Shown here piece by piece: positions 52,182 to 63,545 of a stretch of 64,000 nt of DNA. Every line of letters begins with the position of its first letter. The first letter of the stretch is position 1. The notes beneath the pieces were generated by a model. That model did no database searches and was not told the origin of the DNA. It saw nothing but the letters and a program-made list of their open reading frames with translations. Origin of the DNA: Callaeas wilsoni (taxonomy: Eukaryota; Chordata; Aves; Passeriformes; Callaeidae); assembly GCA_013398955.1 (NCBI GenBank), contig VWPU01013558.1, forward strand, positions 124,001 through 188,000. The letters are read 5' to 3'. The translations under genes and the position numbers were made by a program.

Positions 52182-52337
52182 GAGTGCAGCGAGCTGCAAG
52201 AGTGCTCCATCCACCTCTTCAAACACCTGGTGGAACCTGTGCTGGGCAGGGACGAGAGAAGAATGAGGAAAAAAGCATGGAGGGGACTGGTGCCGCTGCT
52301 GGTCCGCATGAGTGAGCAGACCCAGAGTGTGGCGGAG
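52182..52337 (+). pseudogene. MROH pseudogene exon 15, donor lost
   Basis: The acceptor is GTCATCTCTCCCAG. Fifty-two codons read ECSELQECSIHLFKHLVEPV, LGRDERRMRKKAWRGLVPLL and then VRMSEQTQSVAE, ending where family exons end. The expected donor GTGAGG reads CTGAGG (52338-52343), a single G to C change. No alternative donor that keeps phase 0 lies nearby, so normal splicing to exon 16 would fail. Confidence 0.88.
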
Positions 52338-52702
52338 CTGAGGAGCTCAAAGCTGGGCAGTGGTGACCCCACAAGTGTGGTCTCAGTGTTGTGGACAGGG
52401 GCTGCTGGCCCACACTTGCCCTACCTGGCTCAGCAGCCTGTGCCCAGGCCTGAAGGCACCAAAAGGCTTCCCAGATTTCCCTGCAGGGCTTTGAGACCCT
52501 GCCCTTGCCCACCAGGGCTGTGCCCAAGAGTCCCCTAGGTGTTCTGGTCAGGATCTGTACCAGGTCCTGAAGGCAGGATGAGCCCAGGGCTTGGACCTCT
52601 GCCCACCTAGACCTGAGGCAGTCCCAGCTGTGGGATGTCCACCATGGTCTCTGGGACTGCAGCCTGGTGAAGAGGAGGGGGATTTCAGATCCCCTTCCCT
52701 AG

Positions 52703-52809
52703 CCCTGGGGCCATGTCCCATTGTCTGCTGCTCGGCAGGTCTCCTGCAGTGGGAAGAGCTCAAGCAGCCAATCCAAACACAGCACCTGTGGGAGATCACA
52801 GAGTGCTAG
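52703..52809 (+). pseudogene. MROH pseudogene exon 16, frameshift and terminal stop
   Basis: The acceptor is CCCCTTCCCTAG and the donor TAG|GTGATA. From 52703 it reads PWGHVPLSAARQ. After an apparent two-base insertion (GT at 52739-52740) it continues LLQWEELKQPIQTQHLWEIT and EC. The last codon, 52807-52809, is TAG where relatives have a Leu codon (TTG to TAG fits). The match to the LLKWKQLKHLVQTQQTW type of segment is clear, although diverged. Confidence 0.75.
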
Positions 52810-53088
52810 GTGATAATAACCTTGGAGCCCCAGGGTCCCCCGCCTGGAGCTGGCCCCAAGAGCTCCTCTCTTCCCAAGGGTTCTGAAGGAGTCCTCAGCA
52901 CACCTGGGTCCTAGCAAGTACACAGAAGGGTCTCAGGGCCCTCGGAGGCCACTCTGCCCATGGCTGTCTCTGGTCTCTGGCTGTAAGATGGGAATATACT
53001 GGGTGGGAAAGGGAGTGCCGGGAAAGGGGACTGGTCAGGCCAACTGGAGAGGGCCTAAATCAGCCCCGTGTCCTTGTGGTCTCTCCAG

Positions 53089-53191
53089 CTGGCAAAGGAC
53101 AGAAGCAGGGCAGAAGAGTACCTGCATCAGAGCCTGCCCTACCTGAAGGAGCCTCAGGCCACCGTGGGAGAGGCAGCTGTCAGGTTCATCA
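53089..53191 (+). pseudogene. MROH pseudogene exon 17
   Basis: The acceptor is GTGGTCTCTCCAG and the donor ATCA|GTGAGC. It reads LAKDRSRAEEYLHQSLPYLK and then EPQATVGEAAVRFI. This is the hallmark C-terminal exon of the avian family, with no lesion. It leaves one base of the next codon. Confidence 0.93.
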
Positions 53192-53399
53192 GTGAGCCCC
53201 GGGGTCCCTGTTTGGGCAGCCTCGCCCCTGTCCCTCTGCCCCGGGCAGGTGTCCCTCTGCAACCCCTGCCCATGCAGGTGGGCTTGGTGGCTGCCTCGCT
53301 CAGTGCCACCCCCTGGGCTGCTGATGGTTTCTGGATGGTCCCTGGTGAGGGGGGAGAGCAGGGCCAGGGAAGAAGGGGATGACAGAGCTCTGCGCCCAG

Positions 53400-53459
53400 G
53401 ACTGGCCGCGCGGCACCTGCGGGACTGGAGCACGGAGACACTGGATCAGATCCACAGCA
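53400..53459 (+). pseudogene. MROH pseudogene exon 18
   Basis: The acceptor is TGCGCCCAG and the donor AGCA|GTGAGC. The 60 bases read LAARHLRDWSTETLDQIHS after the shared codon. This is the usual LAARHLRDQSEE helix of the family, with Trp in place of Gln. Intact. Confidence 0.9.
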
Positions 53460-53544
53460 GTGAGCGGGGAGAATGGGCTGGGAGGATGTCTGAGGGGTCT
53501 CTGCAGACACAGGGGTTCATCTCTCCTCTTTCTTTCCATCACAG

Positions 53545-53636
53545 CCTTTCAGGTCTTGGGGACGGACCCCGAGCCCTCCATCCGGTCCCTGGCAGCTCAG
53601 ACCGTCCTAGTGCTGAGTGTTCTCAGTCTGCAATGA
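53545..53636 (+). pseudogene. MROH pseudogene exon 19, terminal exon
   Basis: The acceptor is TTTCTTTCCATCACAG. It reads FQVLGTDPEPSIRSLAAQTV, LVLSVLSLQ and then TGA at 53634-53636. The stop lies where relatives end or extend by a short tail, so it is likely the natural terminator. The D-x-x-P-S-x-R-S-L-A-A-Q-T core is fully kept. Confidence 0.93.
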
Positions 53637-53743
53637 AGACTCAGAGGGACCCTGCAAGCACTGTGGTGCCACTGAGCCAGGCTCAAGGGTCACTTTCCTC
53701 GAGGACATGGGGAATTTAATTTAATTAGATTTCTGATGAATTT

Positions 53744-53749
53744 AATAAA
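53744..53749 (+). promoter_or_regulatory. AATAAA polyadenylation signal of MROH pseudogene
   Basis: A canonical AATAAA lies 107 bases after the terminal TGA, in a short AT-rich 3' untranslated region. Cleavage would be expected about 15-25 bases further on, near 53765. It marks the likely end of the duplicated transcription unit. Confidence 0.7.
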
Positions 53750-53770
53750 ATTTCTGTAAATCTGTGATTG

Positions 53771-56700
53771 AATAAGGCCAGGCCTGGCAGTGCCCTAGGT
53801 ATGCTGAGCAACTCATGTCCCTCCTGGCCTTCCTCCTCTGTTCACCCAGTCCTAAGCTGCTTGGACTCTGACTCCTCACTGAGCTCCTCATGAGTTGGAG
53901 ATCTGGGTAGGATCAGGTTTGGAATGCAGGGTGCTGATGTTTCATGAGTTGCTTAGGAGAGATTTCTAACCTGAAATATGATGTCTGCACCACCTTCAGT
54001 AAGGACCTGCTTCTCTTTAGATCACAACAGGATCACCTCTTGGCTGGTGCTCAGGTTTGTGGATTCTGTCCATTCAAGCAAAATGAAACCAGGCTTGGTT
54101 TGGAGCAACAAGGTTCCTCCAGGACCAAGGGGGCATTTGAGGAAGACGTGATTCCTCCCCCTGTGCTCAGCCACCCTTCCCTGGGGCTCACCAGGTTTGT
54201 GCTCTCCTCTCTCCAGTCATAAACACAAAAAGCCTTTGGGCTGCTGCCAGAACAAGTCCCAAGGAACTCTGCCTTATCCTGCTCCTGTTACTTACAGAAG
54301 TTTCTGCCACAGAATTGCCTTCCCAAAACCTCCTACCTGCCCATCAGATGTTAACCTCAGAAGATCTTTACCCAGGGCAAACCGAGAAGCTCAGGCTCAA
54401 AAGCAGCAGGTACAATAGAGGATGCAGGTAGAGGGCAGAATCAATGACTTTAAGAGAAAAACTACAATCGCACCCCATGGTGTCACAAAAAAAATGCCAT
54501 ATCCCAGCTAACAGAGGAGAGAATCACACTTTTTTCCCACCAGCCAATGACTTAAATTGATCTAATGTAGGAAGTCATCCTGACTAATCCTAATTTTATA
54601 GAGTCTAATGGCCATCACTTAGCTGTGATCACACTTTACCCAGTGTGTGAAAGAGACACAGGTCGAGTTAGGGTGGATGCGATGGCAAGTGAGAGATTAT
54701 CTGCTTTACAGCTGCTGAAAATGAGGCAGGAAAGGAGGGTGGAGGGGAATAAACCCACCCTGATTGAGCAAGGCAGTTCCTTGGCACATCACAAACTGCA
54801 TGAACAGATCCTGAGCAACTGCAGAGATCTTCACTCTGTATTGGTTTTTAAAGATTGCTCTCCCTGTAATCTGCCTTTTAGGATCTAAATGGCCCGTGAC
54901 AAAAGACCTCTGATTAAGTGCTTCTTTTGCTTTGTTACACTTCTGGGTGAAATTGGTGTTCCTGAAAATAAAATAACTGAATAAAAATGAAAAGAGAGAG
55001 GACTGATTACTGGCACACAGTGCTGGAGGCTCTTCACTGTCCAAAGCTGTTGGAATTTTAGCCATAACTCATTCTGGGTCAAATGCAACATTTTACTCAA
55101 CCAGAAATAAATAATTTAATTTTAGGTTTTGGGAAACTTATTGTATCTCTATGAAACATTCATATAAAAAAAATACTTAGGTTACTTTTTTCCTACTTTT
55201 TATTCTTTTAAAAACTTTTAAAGTATTTCAAAACAGAACCATTCAACAAAACAGACAAATCTGCAAAATTATTTGTCTAACCCATGCTTGCAATTCAATA
55301 AAATGCTTATGAGCTAGTCCATCCAGCTTTACTATCAAAGAAAAGCGAGCTTCTCATTTAAGTTTCTTTTTCCAGTGGGATTTTACAGAGCTTAGAAGAG
55401 ACCTTTTTTTCTAATTTTCTTTAAAAATTATCCAAGAATTAGCTTTATAAGGACCATGGCAGCTGCAGGGGGAGTAAGCAAATTAAACTTACTAAAACCA
55501 AAACCAACAAACACAGCAACATTTCCCCAACGCTTTCCCTGTGCTTAGGGAAAGCAAAGATAAAATTGAACACCACAGTGCACCGGGAGCCCATTTCCTC
55601 TCCCTTCAGCAATCCAAGTGCTCGTTGTTCAGCAGTAAGGACATGCTTCCCAGCCATCACAGCTTGTACTGATCCACAGCCATTTAGCAATCCAGGGCAC
55701 ACACACTATTTCAGCTCAAAGCTCTGATTTTTTGCTTTCCCTTAGGACAAGTGAAACGCTGCATTACACAAATGTAGTACAAGCAAGTGGCATCTCTGCT
55801 GAACAGCGTGGATGATGCTTGCAGGGCACATGCATGGCTGGAAGGTTAAGTCCTGAAGTGATGAGGTGTTGAAGTGAGGAGGGGCGGGGAGGGGAACTCC
55901 TCTTTCCTCTGTGATGGCCATTGCGCTCTGTTAGGGAGGAGAGGCATTTTTTTACTCATGGAACCTAAACTGCATACAAAATAGTGTTGCTAAAGGGTGG
56001 AAGATAACACATCTGAACATCTCTCAGAATTCTGGTTTTGGGAGAGCTTGTTGGCACGTTGACAGTGGAGGGGAAGGAGCACAGGGAGTTCAGTCCCAGA
56101 AACCACATCTGCAGTGCTAGGCACAAACACCTGAGCCAGCAAGGGGGTAAATGTCCCCATGGCTTGTCAAGATAAAATCCTCAGCTTGGTAAGCAAGGCA
56201 ATGCCTGTCACATACAGCTGAATGGTCAGTCTTTCTAACTCTTTCCCTCCGAAAAAGTGATTTCATAACTCCCAGGTCACCAAGCAGAGGGAACCTGGAT
56301 TGCAGAGCATCGCTGGTACAACTGAGGTAAATCCGCTTTAGAGGTTTCTTGCTGTCTGGGAGAATTGGTTCTCCTTCATCTCAGAGGGAATTTTTCACAA
56401 GCCCTGAATCCCTTAGCAGTTCAAAAACACATCTGTTTTTTATGGGTCCACCCAGTTTTCATCCAGGGAACTGAACAAATATTTTGGTTAATGAAGAGTT
56501 CAAAGTGTGGATTAGCTGTTTGTTCCAACTGTTTCCTGAATTAAGCAGCCCAACTGGGAAGTCAGAAGCATCTCAGTGAGCAACTGGCCAAGCCCCTGTA
56601 CCTGTAAATCTGATCAGCTGAATTCTGCTCTTCTCTGCCCTCCTGCATACACACCTGAAAAAGTCAAGGAAATCACTTCATCCTGACAACTCTGGAGTAG

Positions 56701-59700
56701 GAGGCAAAAGCAGAGGAATATCTGAAAGACCCCTATGTTTTTCAAGTTTATACATTGATGTTCAAGGGAGAAAAGAAGTGAATTTCCTCTCAGCCCCAGA
56801 GACCTGAAGATTCAACAATGTCCATACAGATGTCAGAACAACTCTCTTCTTCATCTCTCCTTGAGATCTCAAACCACTGCTTCAACATATCTTTAAACAA
56901 AAGGGCAGTTGATGTTCCAGATGAACAACTGAATAATTATTTTTTGTCCCTTCAGCATCCATCCCCATGCTTCTTTTCGCAATTCTGTTGCCTTATTTGC
57001 AAGAGCAAATTGCATGAGCACAACCTTTTGCCTTTCACCTCTGCCCCATTACCCATCAGATGTACAATTTTCAAAGTAGGTATCTCAGGGACAGAAGTAG
57101 GAGGTAGCTGAAGATTTTATTTTTGGAGGCAGGCTCTGTGGATAATTCTTGAATGGGGGAGATTAATAAAGCAGTAGGAAACCTGAAGTTTTAATGATTC
57201 AGCTCCTTTCCGATTGACCCTTGAACAAACAGTGAAAGAGAGCCATGATTTGCCCAGAGAAGGTGCCAGTTAGATAAAGCAGGATGCATGTGTGTTTGCT
57301 AAACTCTTTCCTCAAACCCTCAGTGGTTGTTCCAAAATGTGCATATAAGATTGGTGTTCCCACCAAAAAGAAGCATTTCCAAGGCTCCCCATCAGAACAG
57401 GGGAGAAGGAAGTTGGGAGGCAAGAACAAGGAATTGAGTTGTCCAAATTGAGCCTGCAGAACCACATGTTATGTGCTGCCCTCTCCAAGGTGTCCTGCTT
57501 ACCCTGGGATGCTGTACCATGAACCTTCAGATGTAGCTGTCACCAGAGCTCTGAGCTGGAGCATCACAGCCCCTTGATCCTGGCTCCACTGCAGTAAACA
57601 TTTGGCAAGGGCTGACTCCTCGCTCCTTCCAATGCACAAACATCCTCGACCATACCTCTGGGGAGAGAGGAAATTGTCAGCCAAGCAAATTGCTTTTTGG
57701 ATTGCTTTTTGTCCCCTTGCGAGAGCTCAACTTTAGGAGCTATCATGGGAAGGGGTGACATGATCAGGTGAAAGCCCCACATCTAAGAGGTTGCTGCAGG
57801 GGCACAATATATATTAATAAACTAATTCCTTGCAGCTGAGGCAGAAGAACAGCACAGCCACTGCTTCTTCAGAAGACTATAGATTTTTGATGAAGCAGTG
57901 TGGAGAAAAAGACCTATTTTATACCTAAATAATAAAAATAATAAAGGGAGACAAATAAATAAATAAGTAAATTCTGCTTGATAAACGCATTATTAGCTGT
58001 AGTAGGAGCAATTACAAGAAGAATGGGAAGTGACAGCTGCAGGTCCCAGATAGCCAAAGCACAAAAGGAGAATTTTAGACAAATGTCCTTCAGATAATGG
58101 ATTTGTTTCTCATCTAGTTTGGGGAGGGAGGTGGGAGATATGGGAAGCATTAACAGGCTGTGCCTCACATAGGGAGCAGAGATGCTGCAGGAATAATTTA
58201 GGTTTTTTTTCTTCCCTGGTGCATCTGACTTCATATTTGTTTAAAGCAATGTGGATTTCTCTGTCCTCAGCCTCCTTGCTCAGAGCTATTCCCATAAAGA
58301 GAAGGAAAAGAGGGTCCTGGGATTACCTTCTCTATAAGCATGTCTGTTGTGGGACTGGAAGCTCAGATTAATAAGAGAGTGAGGTGACCTCTGGGAATGG
58401 GATCACCGGCTCTGGGAGTGTCCATGCTGGGGGGGCAATGGAAACCTGATGGCAGCAGCCCAACAGAAACAATCCAGAGACTGCTCTTAGGAGGCCACTT
58501 CCTCCAGATGCCTTAGGGACTTGCAGAAGTAAGGTCTGCCCACGGGTATGTCATTCACCAGGCTCTTTGCTTTGCCTGGTCAGCCTCCCCAGTACATGAA
58601 ATCCTCTCTCCCCTTAGCATAGCCCAAATCCATTGCCCAGAGCAATGCATTTCAACACAGCAGCTCTACAGCCCTGATGGGCCAAACCAGCATCTCTTCC
58701 ACTGTGAAGCCTTCTATATTTGTAAACCCTCTGTCACCTGACCTCAAGTCGGTGTATCGCCTCTGCTGACTGAGGCTTGGCTGGAACACGAGGACAAGCA
58801 GCTTGATGGGGCCATAGCAGATCATTCTGCTCCAGACCTTGTGCCAAATATCCAAGGTCTAGTTGCTGGGATCTTGCTATAAAATCTTGCCTCGATGCTT
58901 TTCCCAATAAGGATGAACAGTGAAAAAAGCGAAGCAAATACCTCCATTTTTTTCTGCTGACCAGTTCTGTCCAAGCCCCTAAGACTGGTATTTGGAGCCA
59001 CACCCATTGCCCTTTTTGTGTGGAGCACACACCTTTTGCTGCTTTAACCCACAGCACTTTTCCAGCCACACAGTAATGAAGGCTTTCAGCCTTTTCAGGA
59101 GCATGGGAAGGCATAGGTGATGGAAGGTGGAGGGAGAATGACTCCCCTGGATAGCAGTGCATTCCATAATAACAGTGTGAGAACCAGTTGCAATTTGCTG
59201 GGGATGATGACACTGAGGTCAGACAAGCTGTATTGTAATTTACATCCAGGAAAATGTAACCAGACATGACCAGACAATGAAGGATCACTCTTTCAGTTAT
59301 TATGAACAAAGAACATGCAGCAGGAAATCATAGAGGCCTCTCTACAAGACCCCTTTGCCTTCAGCTTAGCTCCATCCCAGCATAATTGCACTCCCTGGTT
59401 TGCATTAGTATTTTCTCCTGCCTCTCCCATGTCCTCCTCTCCCTGTGTGTCATTCAGAGCCATTAGTAAAGATTGCACAACCCTACTAGGGGTCCCCCGA
59501 AGGCATATATAAACTTTCCTCAGAAAATATGATCGGTCCAGCCTGAGGCAACACCCAGGAGGGAAGATTTCAGCCTGAGTGGTTACAATTTGGGAAAGGT
59601 GCAACAGAAAGTGGCATCTAATAATAGGAAATGTGAGGCAGCCCTGATAGAAAGCACATTACAGGCCTGTGCTCTGCATATAATGCCTTGTCTCCAAGTT

Positions 59701-62690
59701 AATTGCTCATCAGTTTGGTACATAAACAAAGACTGATGCTGTGACTGTGCAAGTGGCAGGGCTCATTCCACCATGAGCTTCTTGCTTCTCAAAAAAGACT
59801 GTCTCTGTGTCCTGTCTCCTGCCTGCCCAGGATGGAAAAGTGTCTGGGAGAACAGCTCCCCACAAAACCAGGTGGCCCTCCTGGACCCAAGGAGCTGGAT
59901 CTGTCACCCTGCAATGGCTGTGCTCTCTCCTGTCAGCAGACGTGTCCAGCTGGAGCAGGGTTACTGCAGTATCTCCTCATCTCAATGCAATCCCTTCTCC
60001 AGCCCCAGGAAGGCTTACAGGCAGATCTTTGCTAATTGCAGCTCATTGCTGGTGTTTTGAAACCCTGCCAGTTTTGCTTTTGCAAAAACAGGCACCTACA
60101 GGTACTGGGACAGCAGCACTGGCTCTGCTGATGCAGAGTTATTAGAGCAAAGTCTGAGGCTGGGAACAGGGAGCATCCTGCAGTTAGGATATGCCCAGAG
60201 GACTGGAGGCAAACCCAGCAGTGTCGCTGCTGAGGTGTAGGAATATACATAGGTCTGAAGCTGGAGGTCTGAAGGAATCTGAGGGAAGAGAATTTATCAG
60301 GTGGGATGGGTAAGGGTTGGAGGACGATAAAACAGGATTGTGAAGGGGTTACAGAAATGACAGGTTAACCACAGATAGACTTCGTTATTCTTTTCTTATA
60401 GGGATCTAGATTCATCCCTCATGAAGTTAGGTAGGACAAGTTCATGCTACCCAATCATTTGAAGGCATCAACCTTCAATGGCAGTACATTGGCACAAACA
60501 GCTGAGAACTCAGATCATGTTTATAGATCACTGAAAAGAGGAGAGGAAGCCTATACATGACATCATGATTTGTTTTGTTGGATTCTGCTTCTCCATCCCA
60601 TTTGCCTTCCTGTGTGCACAGGACTCTGCTTATCACTCTTGAAATATTGCCACAGTTCCTGCTCTGGTTCCTCACTGCTATCATTCCCCTCTGAGCTTAG
60701 AAAGGGTAGGGGAGAGAAGGGGAAGCAGTATTATTGTTTTGTGAGATGGATAGTGGCTCTGTGGTCCTTCATATCTAGGAGAGGTCAGTCCACACCACCA
60801 AGTGAAGCATCACCTTTTAAACATCCCTTACCCTCCCAGGAGTGGTTGTACCTATGGTGGCAGCTGAAACTCCTGCATGGTTGTGAGACAGATGGAAATG
60901 AGATCACTTCTCTCCCAAGCAGTGAAAAATTTAGCCTATTCCCACACCTCTGCACAAACAACAGGAAGGGCAACTCAGTCCCAGGGCTCAGTGCACACTT
61001 GCAGGGACAGAGGCATGAAGGGGGGAGTGTTGCAGGGAGATGCCCAGTGACCAGAATTAATCCCTACACCACCCACAAAGTTATCAATCTCTGGATCTGG
61101 ATCCAAAGATCCAAACCATCATATCCATGATCCATGGGTACCCTTGGTATCTCATAGGGCACTATTTCAAGAGCTGTTTTCTCCTTTACCCACAAAGACA
61201 CATTTTTCCTGTGCTGAGTGTAAAGACAACAACCTGGGAGCCTGGAAAGGCTGTCTCCATCGCATGGAAGACTGCACAGCCATCCTAGACAAACATCCCT
61301 TCTGCAACAGTTTCTGCTTTGTCCCTGGGCTGCCCAGAATATCTCTGCTGGTTAGAAGGGTGTACACACACATCTAAATATGTGTGCATGGACTGAGGTG
61401 GGCACGAGCAGGAACTCCATGTTCACTACTCAGTTAGGTCGGCATCTCGCAACTAATCTAATGGGTCTTTAAGTCTGCACCAAGCCTGTGGCCACCACAT
61501 GGCATTGAAGGCTGAATCTGCATGGCTTGCTAAGAATTGCATTAGCATCCCTGTCTGCCCCTGCTGGGACAGAGCTCCTTGGCACTTGGCTTGGCAATAC
61601 TTTCTAAGTAGACTTAAGGGCTATCTACAAGAAAAGCCCAAAATCTGGTATTCCTGATTGCATGAACAACTGGTCCCACCTGGAATCATACAGCAGGAGG
61701 TGTAATGAAGTGTTGGTGTTTGGCAGCAAATAGGTCTAGACAGATCACCAGGCTGTTTCTAAATGGCAGAGAATGAATGGCCAGAGGTGAAAATTGTCTG
61801 TTCTCAGGAGTGTGTTGTTTGCAATAGCCTGGCTGCCCAGGAGGATACTGTAAGTTATCCCATGGCAAAAGATATTCTAATTTGTCTTCAGCTCAGCCTA
61901 CGAGACTGTAATCAGTGCTGCTAATCTTTAATAAAAGGGGTTCACAGGAGCCTTTGTTTTTAATGACATGGTGGGTGATAGCTCTTTCTTGTTATAATCC
62001 CCTCTCATAAAGCATCTGATGGGGAAAATGTCTCCCTCGACAGTTTGCTAAAATTTTCATTTGCCAAAACACTGAATAAACTTCTTGTTTGTCTAATGGA
62101 ACTAGAAGGAATTGTGACACTTTTATTGTTTGTTTACCTCCTCAGTGGGGCACCAGCTAAATTGAAGATGTCATCACACAGCAATGAGAATCAAGCTTCT
62201 TAATTTAACTGACTGGTTTGCAAACAAGGGTCTCCAAAGCACTGCTGAGCCACACAGACTTTACAGTGACCACGGACTGAAACATATCAGTGAACTACAA
62301 GCAGGAGAAGCAATGCAATGGGAAGGTAACCCCAGAAAAGCTGCTTCTTTTACAGGATATCTCACAGAGGCACTGGTCAGATGGTATCTGTAAAACCAGC
62401 AACGGGAAGACAAAGAGAGCAAATTTTCCTACAAATCCTACATAATTAGCAGCTGCTGCTGGATTAATGCTAACTCTAATTCTGAATGGGTGGAGGGAGG
62501 GGTCTGTATTTCTGAATTGCCTGCATTCCCTCTATTATTCACTCTTTTTATGCCCTTAAAACCAGGAGTAGAATTACTCTCATTTTACACCACACTAAGC
62601 AAGGAAAGAAGGCAGCAGTTGAGATGCAGACAGAGGAGCAGTCCCCCACGGATCGGTAAGATTTTCAGACAGATCAAATGTTGAGCTTCA
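53771..62690. other. Noncoding stretch, no gene recognised
   Basis: Base composition falls back to the AT-richer background after the pseudogene. I found no recognisable exon, repeat family or RNA gene here. Open frames (for example 58734-59309 on the minus strand) carry no family likeness or splice structure. It could be intergenic or intronic. Confidence 0.55.
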
Positions 62691-63080
62691 GGTAATTGGC
62701 AGAGATCCTTTAATGTCTGAGTTTAACACTCACCTACTAGAAGAGAACGCAATTAGGCAATGAGATTTGGAAGAGTCTGAAGTGCCAGGTATAATAATTC
62801 AGCTGTAGTGAGCTGTTCAGAGGAACGCTGAAGGCTGAGAGCTGTCAATTACACCAGAGGTGAATTAATACAACCAAATTCATGCACTGAAGCGTCTTAT
62901 TATTGCTATGATCACATTTTATTATGAAGCAGTTTGGGTGAGGTTATTTTTCTTAATTTATTTATCTATGTTAATTTTGTACAGAGGCAAATAAGTTATG
63001 AGTTGGGAATTGTATTAATTTCACTGCTTGGAAATATTTTAATAGCCGATTAGGTTGTTTGCTAGTTGATGCTTTTTTCC
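62691..63080. other. Candidate conserved noncoding element
   Basis: A repeat-free AT-rich block contains TTATTATTGCTATGATCACA near 62897, a run of TTAATTTATTTATC near 62953 and TTAATTTCACTGCTTGG near 63016. The texture is like a developmental enhancer. No coding frame is present, and no conservation evidence is available. Confidence 0.25.
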
Positions 63081-63390
63081 TCTCTTCTTTCTGCTCATTA
63101 GAAAATTAGTCTTTTTTACACAAAACATCACAGGCTAGCAGACCATAACCCCTCCTTGCTTTCATCCTCCACAAAATTTACTGGTCACCTCCTAAACTCA
63201 GTTTCCTTATCATACATTTCCTTGCCTTCCCCATGTGCATTTCAAGGGCTTACCTCTGCAGTGCAAACAGGAGCTGATCTTACTGTCTGGAGGGAAGTCT
63301 CCCCATCCTCCTCAAGGCAAAATACTGCATTTCACTCGTACAGCAAGCACAAGGGGGCTCAGCAATCAGAATCCACAATCAAGGAAAACC

Positions 63391-63545
63391 ATCATAGAAT
63401 CACAGAATGGTTAGAGTTGGAAGGGACTTTAAACATTATTTAGTTTCAACTCCCCCTCTATAGTCAGGATCACCTTCCACTAGACCAGGTTACTCAGGGC
63501 CCTACCCAGCTTGGCCTTGAACACTTCCAGGGATGGAGAATCATA
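63391..63545 (-). mobile_element. CR1 LINE 3' fragment
   Basis: On the plus strand the segment begins TCATAGAATCACAGAATGG, continues GTTGGAAGGGACTTTAAAC, and includes CCTTCCACTAGACCAGGTTA and TTGGCCTTGAACACTTCCAG. This is the reverse complement of the CR1 3' untranslated end with its terminal octamer repeat. The copy is severely 5'-truncated (about 150 bases) and several percent diverged, so it is old and inactive. It is the main evidence that the DNA is avian. Confidence 0.93.

Larger units (their letters stand above)
47158..53770 (+). pseudogene. MROH-family (maestro heat-like repeat) pseudogene, 19 exon remnants
   Basis: The encoded protein would be a cytosolic HEAT-repeat solenoid of the MROH family. 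HEAT repeats mediate protein contacts, and the avian members have no established function. The family is recognised by segments such as SLQNIINVC, ALESYLTPCEKIDIVLAAIE, DRSRAEEYLHQSLPYLKEPQ and a terminal DPEPSIRSLAAQTVLVLS. Nineteen segments (2.39 kb in total) join in consistent phase across introns of roughly 50 to 420 bases. The last reads TGA and is followed by AATAAA. Decay is plain: in-frame stops at 48411, 50034, 50589, 51128 and 52807, frameshifts near 50866 and 52739, a lost donor at 52338, and non-family splice sites around the 47.8 kb exon. The exact paralogue cannot be named; passerine copies are usually labelled MROH7-like or MROH2B-like. An N-terminal part may be missing. Introns are retained, so this is not a retrocopy. 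Outside the exons the introns hold two small minisatellites. Confidence 0.9.

Noticed and set aside
47158..53636. A functional MROH gene using stop-codon readthrough
   Set aside because: Five stops of two kinds, two frameshifts and a lost donor together cannot be explained by readthrough. Decay is simpler.
53192..53719. 175-codon frame over the 3' end of the pseudogene
   Set aside because: It is a different frame from the family reading through exons 18 and 19 and includes intron 17 sequence.
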